Positions 13,691 through 26,540 of a stretch of DNA of 64,000 nucleotides are shown piece by piece. Source of the DNA: Centrapalus pauciflorus (Eukaryota > Streptophyta > Magnoliopsida > Asterales > Asteraceae). Both the position numbers and the translations under genes were made by a program. Numbering within the stretch: the stretch's first letter is position 1; every line of letters begins with the position of its first letter. The stretch covers positions 62,001-126,000 of the forward strand of contig JAANYP010002863.1 in the NCBI GenBank assembly GCA_020465985.1, in the 5' to 3' direction. The notes under the pieces were generated by a model, which was not told where the DNA came from, made no database searches, and worked only from the letters and a program-made list of their open reading frames with translations.

Positions 13691-13981
13691 TACACTTGTC
13701 GATGTAAAACTCGTCGACGGATGAGAAGGAAACAAACCCATATTGATGAGTAGATGACAAGCGAAGTTGTGGCTGCCCATACTCGTTACAATCTTTTTTT
13801 TTATGATGGAATTAAATTTATTAATTATTTAATTACTAGTTGTTAATTATATAATTAATTAATTATTACTTCAAAGCCAAGTGGCTAACTGTGTCTGGAG
13901 TCTACATAATTACCATTAATTTAATTATGTTCACATGACCAATATCTAATCTACCCACTCAACAACCTTTCCATGCAATTC

Positions 13982-13989
13982 TATAAATA
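13982..13989 (+). promoter_or_regulatory. TATA box of the BAHD gene
   Basis: TATAAATA lies 75 bp upstream of the ATG at 14064. With the usual TATA-to-start spacing this gives a 5' UTR of about 45-50 nt with no upstream ATG, which supports 14064 as the true start codon. Bases 13699-13981 show no other clear element. Confidence 0.6.
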
Positions 13990-14063
13990 AACCATTATTT
14001 CTTGCACAATTAATCCTCATTAATTAATTATAACATAAATTTAATTAACAAAGTTTCATCAAT

Positions 14064-14741
14064 ATGAGAAAATATTATCATCTTCTTTCTCTAAGGAGAT
14101 CTAAACCAATCCTTACTTCAAATACGAAACCGATTCACCGAAATCGTCGTATTCAATCCGACCACCTTCCGCCACCGCTAGCTTCTCCCTCTTACTATTC
14201 TCGATCATCGAAAACCAAGTTCAGTCGAAACGACATTGTTTCACAATACTATCTTCAACAAACTCACTCCAACCATTATCGTTCTCTTCACACGTCAGAA
14301 CTACGTTACCATGTCGAAGACGACGAATCCCCACTCGACTACAACGTGACGGTGAAAGATCGAGAGTTCATTTCGGCAGCTGGTACGCCCGGAAACGAAC
14401 ACTGGCTCCCGTTATCTAACCTTGATTTGTTGTTACCGCCGGTTGAAGCTGGAGTTTTCTTCTGTTACAAGAAAAAGGATAACGTTGGCATGTCCACGAA
14501 AACGGTGGTGAAAGCGATGAAGGAATCGTTGGCGGGGATACTACCGGCATTTTATCCGCTTGGCGGTGAGATTGTGCCGAACAGCCAAGGGGAGCCGGAG
14601 GTGCATTGTAACAACAGTGGGGTGGAGTTTGTGCATGCACATGCAGACGTTGAGCTTAAAGATTTGGATTTTTATCGTCCTGATGCTTCAGTGAAAGGGA
14701 AGCTGGTTCCGACCATAAATCGCGGTGTGGTTTCGGTTCAG
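14064..14741 (+). CDS. BAHD acyltransferase, exon 1 (HCT/coniferyl-alcohol acyltransferase-like)
   Basis: Encodes residues 1-226 of a predicted 543-aa protein. Residues from about 93 form the normal BAHD N-terminal domain (YNVTVKDREF, then EHWLPLSNLDLLLPP and VGMSTKTVVKAMKESL). BAHD enzymes transfer acyl groups from CoA thioesters to alcohols or amines, normally in the cytosol. The exon ends in a complete CAG codon followed by the donor GTAAAT. Residues 1-92 are unusual: basic, Ser/Tyr/His-rich and almost free of acidic residues up to residue 78, with no internal Met before the core. The text resembles an organelle presequence, and typical family members start only a few residues before the core. 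Start choice rests on the upstream TATA box and the lack of any alternative Met. Substrate not assignable; the HCT/CFAT resemblance is from memory. Confidence 0.85.
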
Positions 14742-15098
14742 GTAAATAGTTACAACTCTTTAACCGTTGCTATATATTTCTCGTTAACTTGCCACTTTTA
14801 TAAAATCTTTTAAGCCAAAATAGATAACATAAAATTCAAAATTGACAAAAAAAATTATATTGATAACCAATTAAGAGTAAATTTTTAATTTTATGTTTAC
14901 TTTTCTGGTGAAATAATAATATTTGATTATCTTTTTTTGCAAAAAATTTGAATTTATGCTCTTTTTCTGCAATACATTTATTTTTAAATTTTGTATTTTA
15001 TATTACATTCCTTGGAAATTTTAAGAAAAAGTTAATTACGCTGGCATGGGTTGGAGGTTAGGATGCTTCAAATAAAAACTTAAGGGTACGTGTATATA

Positions 15099-15466
15099 TG
15101 ATATGGTTCGAGAAAATATCACCTCTTACGCAGCGTATCAGAATGTATCACCTTTAAAAAAAAAATTTGAAATTTCTTTTTCATAAACATGTTTTAATAC
15201 ATATTATAAAGATCATACGTAAATTTCACATACATTCACATTTCCTAGCTCTTAAAAAAAGATGTGAACGTACACTTACATAAATTTGAATATATGTGAA
15301 TGTGCATATATGTGATGTGTGATTTCATGCACTTAGAGTGTTCGAATTTGCGTAAAATTTATATATCATCTGTGTAATGTTAATTAAAACATGTTTTATG
15401 AAAAAAATTTCAAAAAATTAAATGTAAGAGTGTTACATTCGGGTGCGCCGTGTAATTCACTTGAAC
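15099..15466. mobile_element. Microsatellite-bounded MITE, family H (copy 3)
   Basis: Starts near GGTTCGAGAAAATATCACC and ends near GTAATTCACTTGAAC, directly before a (GT)n tract. It shares ACGCAGCGTATCAGAATG and ATGTTAATTAAAACATG with the other copies. Internally it is partly palindromic. Confidence 0.55.
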
Positions 15467-15498
15467 GTGTGTGTGTGTGTGTGTGTGAGTGTGTGTGT
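15467..15498. repeat. (GT)n microsatellite
   Basis: A 32-bp GT run with one interruption between two family H elements. Confidence 0.9.
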
Positions 15499-15886
15499 AA
15501 ATATAAATAAGTACCTCTCGAAATCAAGTGCACCTGAAGGTACCAACATTAAAAATCTTTTTAAAATTTTTTTTTCACATAACCATGTTTAATTTAATGT
15601 TATACGCATAATATATGAATTTCACATAGATTCACACATTATGTGTCTTTAAAATTAATGTGAATGCTCAATACATATTTATGTGAATGGTCATTCACAC
15701 CATGTGAAATGGTGTGAATGACCATTCACATGATCTTTATTTACCATTCACAAGATTCATGATCTTGCTCCTTTTGAAAAAAAAATATTACAATGTTGTC
15801 TTATACGTGTCTATTCAAAAAAATATATGTGAATGATCATTCACATTAGGGTACGCTGCAATCTCATGAATACGCTGATGAACCAG

Positions 15887-15888
<2 letters not shown>
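15499..15888. mobile_element. Microsatellite-bounded MITE, family H (copy 4, divergent)
   Basis: Starts near AAGTACCTCTCGAAATC and ends near CTCATGAATACGCTGATGAAC against a (TA)n tract. It contains several TGTGAATG/CATTCACA inverted words (15640-15845) that make it highly self-complementary. Confidence 0.5.

Positions 15889-15926
<38 letters not shown>
15889..15926. repeat. (TA)n microsatellite
   Basis: A 38-bp TA tract separating family H and family E elements. Confidence 0.95.
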
Positions 15927-15930
<4 letters not shown>

Positions 15931-16818
15931 TGGGATCATTGCAGAACCTTAATTTAGTGCAGAACCATGGAACCAATCTAATCCATTGAATTAGAATATA
16001 ACACTAGGGATAAGATAGTAATTATGCAATTAACATTGAATTAATAGTAGCCTACCAAGTTTGACTGTCCACTTTGAGTTTTTTTTTACTCTTTTAATAT
16101 CGAATGAACATGCATGCAGTGTTGCATATATGATATATAGTATCACTTCGACGTTGAATATGCGATATAAACTGTAATTCGACATTGAATGATCTCTATA
16201 TAACATATTAAATGGTCGCCTGGGTAAAAAAATTTTTACAAAAAATAAACACGTAAAATTTCTTCAAAAAATATATATCATGTCCCTTCTCGTTAAATCC
16301 ACCAACTTTGAGTACTAATTTTGACCATTATTTTGGCTCTGTTAATAGTGAACGTATATGCAGTGTTGCATCGACGTTGAATATACGATATCAAGTGTTC
16401 CTTCGACATTGAATGATCTCATCATGCTATATTGCATCGTAGTCTGGGTAAATTTTTTCTTACGAAAAATAAACACGTATCATTTTTTCATAAAAAATAT
16501 AGCATGACCGGTCTCGTTTTAAAGAGTATAAAATTATCGTTTTTATGGTATAATTTTTTTGATTTAAAAATTAATCATATTAATGTTATTTTAATTTAAA
16601 GAAAAAAGATATTTATTTTGCTAATGTCAATCTTTTTGCTATTTCCAATCTTTTTGTTTTTTACCCTCAATTAAAATATCACTAATATCAATCTTTTTTT
16701 CACTAATTCCAAATTTGACTATTTTAATCTAGACCATTAGATTAATCTAATATATGGATGATATTGGTTATACAATTTTACACTAAACTCAGGTTCCAGG
16801 TTCTGCAATGATCTCACT
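15927..16818. mobile_element. Microsatellite-bounded MITE, family E
   Basis: About 890 bp between (TA)n tracts. Starts GGGTTGGGATCATTGCAGAA and ends with the inverse of TGAGATCATTGCAGAACCTG, a terminal inverted repeat of about 20 bp. The interior has two diverged copies of a block containing CGACGTTGAATAT and CATTGAATGATCTC (about 16150 and 16372). Confidence 0.65.

Positions 16819-18162
<1,344 letters not shown>

Positions 18163-18230
<68 letters not shown>
18163..18230. repeat. (TA)n microsatellite
   Basis: About 68 bp of TA closing the intronic chain. Downstream DNA to 18967 shows nothing recognisable. Confidence 0.95.
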
Positions 18231-18240
<10 letters not shown>

Positions 18241-18967
18241 CTCTCTCTGAAAAGAACAACTTACATATATGTTGACATAGAAACCAAATCCGACTTGTTT
18301 TCTATTCAAATATTTAAAAAATTTACCACTTTTGATGGATTATATATATCTTACGTACCCACTAACGATGCCACCTTTTCACACCATAAATAAGATTAAT
18401 GTGAAAAAGAGGGTAAATGGTATCAAACTTTTTAATGTCTAGTTACTTACTAAATTAATTACAACTTCATGATTAAAGTTTGACTTCAACAATATGCATG
18501 CATCTGAATGAAAATTGATTTTCTCATGCTTAAATTTAAAAAAATTTACATGTCAAAGTAATTATTAACTCTAAAATCTAAATATTCCATATAACAGATT
18601 AATAAAATTTATATAACATCGATCTTATACAAGATTTTCGTTTGCATCAAGTTAAAATACTTGCAAAACTTATCTATGATAATTATAAATGTGTATACGT
18701 TATACCACAAGTCTAAAACATGATTAACATTTCGATTTTAATCTAAAAATCTTAAGATTTATTGATTTTCATTAGTAAAAAGTAAAAATTGGTTTACACC
18801 TTGTAGAATCTTTCAAAACATTGGATATTAATCAAGATCTTAATATAATAAGATTTGTCACACGATTTTAATATCGGGATATGATACAATCCTGTTTACG
18901 TACGTACGTTAGAATAAAAAATTTTAAAAACTATAAATGAGTTAAACAATGTTTTAATATATGTGTG

Positions 18968-19240
18968 TTGCAACGGGGTAAGTGCTACTATAACATTCAA
19001 TTGTATGTTAAAAGGTTTGAATAACTATAAGCAAATTTGTACTTTATGTTTAAATAAATAGTTCAACTATATATACATAATTATTTCAAATATTTAATTT
19101 GATAAGGTTGCGACAGGGTAAGTGATTGTATGTTAAAAATTTTGAAGAATATATTAATTTAGCACTTTATGTTTAATTAAATATATAGTTAAAACCATAT
19201 ATAATTATTTTAAATCTATATAATTATATAAGATGTGTTT
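18968..19240. repeat. Imperfect tandem duplication of about 140 bp
   Basis: GTTGCAACGGGGTAAGTG at 18968 and GTTGCGACAGGGTAAGTG at 19108 each head a related unit containing TTGTATGTTAAAA and CTTTATGTTTAA. The heads resemble inverted Helitron 3' hairpin text (CCCGTTGCAAC), so degenerate minus-strand Helitron ends are possible. Confidence 0.5.
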
Positions 19241-19537
19241 TATTGTAATATACAATCAAACTTAAATGAAATAAACTATTAATTAGGAAGATAAAATAAA
19301 TTTATTATGTATGAATATCATGAAATATAATGATAAAATGTAACGAATAATAAAAAAATTTATTTTACTATTTATTAAAACGTACTAGCTTGTCCGTTGA
19401 TGTGTAGTATATTTGATAAAATCTCATAATTTTAGTTTTTTTTTATATAATTTATAAATAAGCAAGATTAACAAATTAAGCAATAAATATATAGTACAAT
19501 ATAATAAAGGTTATTTTATGATAGAAGCTACTGTTCA

Positions 19538-19900
19538 GAGGGTGTTTGGTTTTGCGTTATAGACTTGATTATTAGTTTATTACGTTACAATAACGCAAAT
19601 AATTGGTTTAAAGTGTTTGGATTGCATATGTTAATAAGTGTTTATTTGCGTTTAGCGTTCACATTTTTTCATAAGTTAAAAATTGTAGCTTATTTGCAAA
19701 ATAAGTGATTATTTGGTCATTTTACAATTAAAAACGCAAATCCAAACACTTTAAAACCTGATTATTTGATAATTATGATATCAAACAGCAGAAGCTAAAC
19801 CAAACACTACATTTTTTGCAGCACTTTTTGTTACAGTAATTATCTGATTATTAGTTTTCAAAATAACAGCACTTTTTTAAACGCAAATCCAAACACCCTC
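19538..19900. mobile_element. Tourist-like MITE, GAGGGTGTTTGG family (copy 1)
   Basis: 363 bp. Termini GAGGGTGTTTGGTTTTGCGT and AAACGCAAATCCAAACACCC are inverted. TCA flanks both sides (19535-19537 and 19901-19903), fitting the 3-bp duplication of PIF/Harbinger elements. Relatives are at 26541 and 29388. Confidence 0.75.
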
Positions 19901-20584
19901 TCATTAAATTTCCTAACTGATACAAAAGTAATAAAATGTAAACCATATGAATTATTTGTGTAATTTAATTACTCCACATATTACTTTAAATATTATTTAA
20001 ATTTAAAAATCAACAACTAATAGTTGTATAATTATATGCACTATTTGTGTGATTTTTTCTAAACACTAATCAAATATAATAAAATTAATTTACTATTCAT
20101 AAGCCTTTGCAAATCAAGAAATAAGATAATTAATTTGTTAAATTAAATATCGGTTAATCATCTAGTTTTATACAAAAATAATTTTTATATGACCCTCGAG
20201 ATCAATATATACTATAATAAAATAAATATTTATTAATGTAATTAAGTTAGCAAAAGTTTTATTAATTATTAAACTAACGTTATGATATTAAAATCTTGAA
20301 TATTTCATTGATTTGATATAAAATTAGTCTTTTATATAAATTATACAAAAAATAGTATTATTTTAATATGATCTTTTAATACTGATCCAATCTTACGATC
20401 TTAATGCATGTTGTGAGGATGAAAACGATCTTGCATGCCAACCCTAAATTCAAGTACATATATATGCTACTATATATTCAATGCTTTTTAGCTAGAATAT
20501 TAAAAACTACGGTTACAACTTTTTGTCAATTTCAAAAGTTTACAATTGTGGTTTCAATTCCTAATTATAGTTTGTATGAAACAG

Positions 20585-21538
20585 GCGACCGAATTAAACT
20601 GTGGAGCAATAATATTATCATGTGCATTTAAACATCAATTAGTCGATGGTTACTCGTTGAACATGTTCTTAGTTGCCTGGGCTAAGTATGCAAAACTGGA
20701 AACAATCTCTACCATCCCATCTTTTCGGACCTCAATCTTGAACCCGCGACATCCACCGCGCTACGATCCTTCCGTTGATAATCTATACATCCCCGCATCG
20801 TTGCTCCCTCCACCGTTGTCCTTTCAAGAACCGCTTCATAGTCGCATGTATTCAATTAGCGCAGAATCAATCAAACGTATGCAAATCGAAGCAAACACTA
20901 AAGACACCAAAAGAAGCAAACTCATGTCCTTCACTGCGTTTTTGTGGAAACTATTAGCACATGGAGGAGACAGCGAAGACGCGAATTCAACTTCAAGAAT
21001 GGGCATTGTTGTAAACGGACGAAAGTTTCTAACCGAAAGTAACGAGAAAGGATCAATATCTTTGTTTGAAAACCATTTTGGCAATGTACTTTCTATCCCA
21101 TATGGTGTGGCAGCCAATAATGATCTCAAGACAATGCCACTTCATGAAGTTGCAAATGGAGTTCAGAAGTTTTTGGCTGTGGCAACAAATGAAGAGCATT
21201 TTAGGGGATTGATCGATTGGGTCGAATTGCATCGACCAACGCCAGCCGTTGCTAAGATATATTTCGGGCTAGAAAAGTCTGAAGGCGACGCAACGGTGGT
21301 GTCATCAGGACAAGGTTTACCGATTAACGATATGGACTTTGGATGGGGCAATCCGGAGTTCGGATCGTATCATTTCCCTTGGGGGAGTCGAAGCGGATAC
21401 ATAACAACGATGCCGAGTGCAAGTAAAAATGGAGATTGGATCGTTTATATGCATCTCAAAGAGAAGGACTTTAACTTGATTGAGAAGATGGCACCCAATG
21501 TGTTTACACCCTTAACGAATTCTTATATTCGTTTTTAA
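20585..21538 (+). CDS. BAHD acyltransferase, exon 2 (C-terminal half with catalytic motifs)
   Basis: Encodes residues 227-543, ending TAA at 21536-21538. It carries the catalytic HxxxD motif as HQLVD (residues 243-247) and the structural DFGWG motif (477-481), both intact. Conserved landmarks include YSLNMFLVAWAKYA after HxxxD, the LMSFTAFLWKLLA helix, and WVELHRP before DFGWG. No stop or frameshift appears in either exon, so the gene may be functional despite its inserted intron. The GTG-initiated reading at 20546 is intronic; exon 2 begins after AAACAG. The 3' flank has a direct duplication of GTTATTTGTATTGTTATATA (about 21586 and 21652). I see no clear AATAAA. Confidence 0.88.
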   Translation, partial: ATELNCGAIILSCAFKHQLVDGYSLNMFLVAWAKYAKLETISTIPSFRTSILNPRHPPRYDPSVDNLYIPASLLPPPLSFQEPLHSRMYSISAESIKRMQIEANTKDTKRSKLMSFTAFLWKLLAHGGDSEDANSTSRMGIVVNGRKFLTESNEKGSISLFENHFGNVLSIPYGVAANNDLKTMPLHEVANGVQKFLAVATNEEHFRGLIDWVELHRPTPAVAKIYFGLEKSEGDATVVSSGQGLPINDMDFGWGNPEFGSYHFPWGSRSGYITTMPSASKNGDWIVYMHLKEKDFNLIEKMAPNVFTPLTNSYIRF

Positions 21539-22494
21539 TTAATTAAGCAATGTACTTTTTATAAATGATGATAGTTTTTGTGGAAATGTTATTTGTATTG
21601 TTATATATATATACTTCTCAATTTGCTTTAAAAACATGTAACAAAAAAGAAGTTATTTGTATTGTTATATATACTTCTCAACATAACTGAAAGACCGAAT
21701 CAAGATTGGACAGAATCAACAATATCGTTTTTAATTCTAGAATTTAGAACTAACCTACCGTTTTTGGTATGGCAAATTCTTTATGCACAAGAACCTAATT
21801 TTCATACATCACACCATATAATTTTGACCTATAATTTGACTAAATTATTGTTTATAATTGGGTGTATGGTTCCTCTTTTTCATTAAAAGTGAAGTAGCTT
21901 AATTGACCTAAAAATTAATTGTTGTATGGTATGGTGCATGAAAGCAACATCCTTTTGGTATTTCGTTGGTTATAGAATTTCTCAAAAGCAGATGATTTTA
22001 AGATAATATTATTTATGCATATAAAATCTAATTTATAATATATTATGTTTTCTATCATATATATGTTAATTGTCCGGTTTGGGACTTAACCAAACAGGTG
22101 TTGAATACCGGTTTTAATCGGTTTGATGTTCTGTTTTGATACGTAGCTTTTGACTTTGTTCGGTCTGGTTTAGTTTATCCACTATATACCCTTACAATGC
22201 GATAAAAAAATCAACGTAATGTATACCATTTTTCATATATTTTAACTATACGTGATTAAACACACAATGCAGTTGAAGAAACAAATCAATTCACATACGT
22301 TTTGATAAGGTTTGAGTTGTTCTACGGTTGCAATTGTAACAAGACCAAATTTAAACGCAATGTCGTTCCATTGATTATTGGGGTCCCGAACGAAAACGTA
22401 TATGAGGGTGTTAAACATACACATGTACATAAATATACATATGCCCACATACATAAATATACATATACACACATATATGTATAAATACATACGC

Positions 22495-22497
<3 letters not shown>
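21539..22497. other. 3' flank of the BAHD gene; otherwise no feature
   Basis: Contains the duplicated 3' UTR-like segment (21586-21690), then AT-rich DNA. GGTTTTAATCGGTTTGATG around 22110-22190 resembles the subterminal repeats of a hAT element, but no termini are found. Confidence 0.4.

Positions 22498-22498
<1 letters not shown>

Positions 22499-22591
<93 letters not shown>
22499..22591. repeat. (AC)n-(TA)n compound microsatellite
   Basis: About 47 bp of AC followed by about 46 bp of TA. The surrounding 22410-22500 is rich in ACATAT/CACATA words. Frames here encode only Thr-His, Tyr-Ile or Cys-Val runs. Confidence 0.95.
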
Positions 22592-22592
<1 letters not shown>

Positions 22593-22636
22593 TACGCACA
22601 CAGACACACACATGTATGTGTACAAACATACTTTTA

Positions 22637-23469
22637 GGGGGCGTTTGGTTTGCATATTTTTTTTTTTCTGGGATTTGCATTATGTAACATTTGCATTTTT
22701 CAGGATTTTGTCAATAAATTTGCATTATCTTATAGTAATAAATTGTAAATCTGAAAAATGCAAGGTAACTAGGATTTAAAATCGTAGGGGGAGGCTGGGA
22801 TTTTAAATAACAAATAATGAGAGATTTAAGAAAGGGATAATTGCACAAAAAACCCTAAACTTCTCAGTTTTTTGGGATTAAAACCCCAAACCATTTTTCG
22901 TTGCAGAGAAAACACCAAACTAACTAAAAATCAGTAAATCAATGTTTTATCAATAGGTAACCGGTTGAAATCGGTCATTAATCCTATGTGGAACGGTAAA
23001 TAACCTACGTGAAATAAACTTTAGTTGTTGAAACCGGTTGCCAAGTATTACATATCATTTAAACCCTCGTTGATGATGTAATCCCGTTAATCCCGTTAAA
23101 AAATTACAGTTAAAAAATGATCAACGGAAGTTTAAATGATATGCAATACTTGGCAACCGGTTCCAACAACAAAAGTTTATTCCACGTAGGTTATTTACCG
23201 GTCCACGTAGGATTAATAACCGGTTTCAACCGCTTACCCATTGATAAAACATTGATTTATTGATTTTTTGTTAGTTCGGGGTTTTCTATGCAACGAAAAA
23301 TGGTTTGAGGTTTTAATCACAAAAAACTGACAAGCTGATGGTTTTTTGCGCAATTATCCCTTTAAGAAATCCTGAGATTTTAAATCCTTACTGAAATCTA
23401 TGAACCAAACACAGGATTTTAAATCCAAATCCCAATGAATCCCAGGAAATCCTCGAACCAAATGCCCAC
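22637..23469. mobile_element. Tourist-like MITE, GGGGGCGTTTGG family, with a nested element
   Basis: Ends GGGGGCGTTTGGTTTGCA and CGAACCAAATGCCCAC are inverted, with TTA on both sides (22634-22636 and 23470-23472). Without the insert at 22834-23360 and its TSD copy the element is about 300 bp, a normal Tourist length. The interior halves match as ATTTTAAATCC words. Confidence 0.7.
22834..23360. mobile_element. Mutator-type foldback MITE, GGGATAATTGC family (copy 2)
   Basis: 527 bp. Ends GGGATAATTGCACAAAAAA and TTTTGCGCAATTATCCC. A perfect 9-bp duplication TTTAAGAAA flanks it (22825-22833 and 23361-23369), the Mutator-superfamily signature. The arms are about 240 bp, with ACCGGTTGAAATCGGT and CCTACGTGAAATAAAC mirrored on the right. 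Inserted within the Tourist-like MITE. Confidence 0.88.
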
Positions 23470-23656
23470 TTAGTTTTCTTTTTGTTCATAAGTTAAAAAA
23501 TCTAGTTGAGAATTTATAAATTTTGGGGCGTTAATGAATCCTTCAACTTATACACACGGACAATTAAACCACATCTAACTTGTTGAATCCTTTAACACAT
23601 ACACGGTTCTTTTTCTTGTTAATTAAATAATTAAGCATTATCCTCTAAAGTCTTAA

Positions 23657-24301
23657 CAAGAGATGCACAAAAAATCGGGTTATCCGATTTCGATGCGAAA
23701 CCACTTATACCAAAACAGGTTTTTTTATAACCAGACCGGTTTTTTATCCGGATTCGTTATTTTTTGTAGACCGGATTTTTTACCAGATTAATAACCGGTA
23801 AAATAACCGATTTTGGAATACACTAATTTTATAATTTTAAACTTTTTATGTATTTATAATCAAATATAATATAAAACACATTTGATAGAAGCATAACTAT
23901 ATTTTTTAGAGTTTTATATCTTAATTATAGTTATAACTTTATAACTTATTAGTATAAATGTATAAATTATGATGTACAATTTATAAAATAATTTAAAAAG
24001 TCAATTTTATTAAAAATAAAAGACCAAATGAAAGATCTATCAAATAAAAGATAAGAAAATGGCTAACCCAAATTAAAAGCCTAAAATTTAAAAAAAATAT
24101 AAAAAATGTGAATTTTTTCTTTAAAAAAGTCTGGGTTTTTTTTGTAAATCCGAATCCGGTTATATACTTATATAGGTAACATTTTTATTTGGTCCAAAAC
24201 CGGTTAAGATCTTAAGCGATTATCAGAAAATCATTTTTTTCACTGCAAGAAACCGAATCAGATAAATGGGTTAAAATATGGTGAACGTGCGGTGCATCTA
24301 T
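23657..24301. mobile_element. hAT MITE, AGATGCAC family
   Basis: 645 bp with ends CAAGAGATGCAC and GTGCATCTAT. Subterminal runs of ACCGGTTTTTTATCCGG type are typical of hAT MITEs. A perfect 8-bp TSD, AGTCTTAA, lies at 23649-23656 and 24302-24309. Confidence 0.65.
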
Positions 24302-24309
24302 AGTCTTAA

Positions 24310-25132
24310 TTCTTAAACCATTATCCTTTGTAAACGGAATTGTGTGATATTATGGGCCCATAACATTTTACCATTTGTAGCCCAAATCATATTTTTCCCA
24401 CCACCTCAATCTCTTGTTAGGCCCATCAATAATATATCTTTTACCTAGCAAATGTGTATTAGAAATGCAACTTTTTTTAGCAACATACTATCTCTGAAAT
24501 TGGGAAAACACCTATATATACATGTTCACGTAACCAGCAAATTTTAATTGTATAACATTACTTAGTTCAATATATATACACACACACCGACACACACACA
24601 ATAGAATAGGATCTTTAATGTGAAGTTATATAGACTCGGCTATTTTGTGTTATATGAATATGATAGATTGATAGCTTTTGATACGTATGGTTTTGTATCA
24701 TATATGTAGACATTGTAAGCAGAAGTTTTTGTGACATACGACGCTGATAGGAACGAGTTAACTTTAGTTTCGAAGGTGATTAATTATGATTTTAAGTAAG
24801 TTATATTTAATCAACTATCTAGTCATCGATTGAGGTTTTTTTCTTATTTTTGTACATAGTTTACTTTTTGGCATTTGACATTTGATTCATTATTTTCATC
24901 AAAAGATAAAGTTTTTTTTTTTTTTTACTTTTTACGTTTCCCCAACCCAAATGGACATTTTCACAAGGCATGTAAATATGAAATGTTCCTCCCAAATGGA
25001 GCTATGTGTGTTCGTGTGTGTGTGTTTGGAGAGTTATAAATGACAACTTAACTTTTGTGGGGAATTGAAGAACCAATTTAAATTTTTATGTTTTCAACAA
25101 AATTTTCTATTAGACTTTTATTGTTATTTTTT
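24310..25132. other. No recognisable gene
   Basis: AT-rich. Short AC/GT runs lie at about 24578-24600 and 25012-25025. AATAGGATCTTTAATGTG at 24602, right after the AC run, could be another microsatellite-bounded element, but its other end is not identified. Confidence 0.4.
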
Positions 25133-25150
25133 AAAAAATATTGTTTAATT

Positions 25151-25748
25151 TTTTTTTTTTGAACAACAGAAGGTAGAACTAGAAGAGAGCTTCGGCAATG
25201 TCACATCCACTGCTAGTACACCCAAAATTTATTAACATAACAAAACCAAATTAGTACAGCAACTAGCAAGAAGCTAGCAAAGATACAAGGAACTCAAAAA
25301 ATGAAGACGGATAAACAACCCACAAAGACCAAATTAATGACTTACAAGACGACTTAAACTTAAGCCACGAGAAGACGGTAGCAAGAAATCCTCCTTTATG
25401 ATTGAAGCCGTGACTTTTTCATTTTTGAAAATCACATCATTAATTGCTTTCCACATTGTCCAAATTAGTCCTCTCACTATTGATTCCATAAATTGCCTTC
25501 TGTTTTTTTAACTTTCCCGAATTAAGTATCGACTCAGTTAATTGCTCCAATGATTGATGATTTCGGTCCATTGAGATTTCACCCCAAGAATGAAGAATCC
25601 CATAATTCTTTGCTAAAAGAGCACATATAAAATAAATGTTCTACTGTTTCATTTTCACAACCGCAAAGAGGACATAATAAAGAACTTGACAAAACGTTCC
25701 TCGCAGCCAAATTTACTTTTGTCGGAATCTGTCCTAACATAACTCTCC
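25151..25748 (-). mobile_element. 5'-truncated LINE (L1-type) copy
   Basis: The minus strand encodes the C-terminal zinc-binding region that follows plant LINE reverse transcriptases (WRVMLGQIPTKVNLAARNV, then CPLCGCENETVEHLF and FSKELWD, with Cys/His spacing of a zf-RVT domain). The minus-strand 3' end carries a poly(A) tail (T-run 25149-25160). An 18-bp TSD, AAAAAATATT(G/A)TTTAATT with one mismatch, lies at 25133-25150 and 25749-25766. The element is truncated to about 0.6 kb by incomplete reverse transcription and is dead. Confidence 0.85.
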
Positions 25749-25766
25749 AAAAAATATTATTTAATT

Positions 25767-26540
25767 GATGCATAAAACTTAATTTACTTTCCCCGTTGCC
25801 ATCCCTATAATGATATGAAATTTAATCATGTGGTTCATAATTTAAGCTTAAAACGTTCATGTATGTTAAATTTTCAATACTAATATTAAATTAAATTTGT
25901 AATACCTATCTAATGATAACGAAAAAAACATTATTTCATAAAATTATATGTAAATAAATAAGTTTTTTTAAATTATATGTAATAATTTTTATGTATAATA
26001 TATAAAAATAGATAATATTATTCATCTTTTATATATAATATATATACAATATAAATAGCATGTTGCTATTAAAAGTAATCGGGTATTCGGAGATTTAAAC
26101 GGGTTATGTAATCGGGTATACGGGGCGGGTATTAGCAATATCATACCCGCCCCGTCCCCCGTTTAACTTAATCGGGTTCGGGGAAACCCGCCCCGTTTAG
26201 ATCGGTTTTTGGTTTTCCCCGTTGGGTTCGGGGTTTTTTTTATCATCCCTAAATTAGATGCTGTGCAGTAAGATTAGAATTTATGTACGAACAAAATCTT
26301 GCATATCATGGATCAACAAATAAATTTATGCTTTTTAATAAACGTTTAAATTGATTAAAATAAAAAGATTTAAGGAAAAAAGATTAATGGTTCTTTGGTT
26401 TCCCATTTATATATAATATATATAAACATGTGTGTGTATGTGTGTGTGAGAATTATGCGTTTATAGATATGTTACCTACAATAGAAAGAGGGTTTGCATA
26501 TTTCAATATTTAAAATTTTAAATCAACAAAATTTTATTAA
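25767..26540. other. AT-rich flank with a hAT-like right end
   Basis: At 26085-26250 a GC-rich run of CGGGGCGGGTAT/ATACCCGCCCCG words ends in ATCATCCCTA at 26249. This resembles the right terminus of TAGGGATG-type hAT MITEs. ATCCCTA at about 25800 has the same orientation, so it is not the partner end. The left terminus is missing or decayed. Confidence 0.4.

Noticed and set aside
20404..20631. 75-aa ORF before exon 2 of the acyltransferase
   Set aside because: It is intronic and overlaps the acceptor in a different frame. The exon 2 frame has the conserved BAHD motifs.
25795..26249. Complete hAT MITE between two CATCCCTA words
   Set aside because: Both words have the same orientation, so they cannot be the inverted ends of one element. 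Only a right end is supported.
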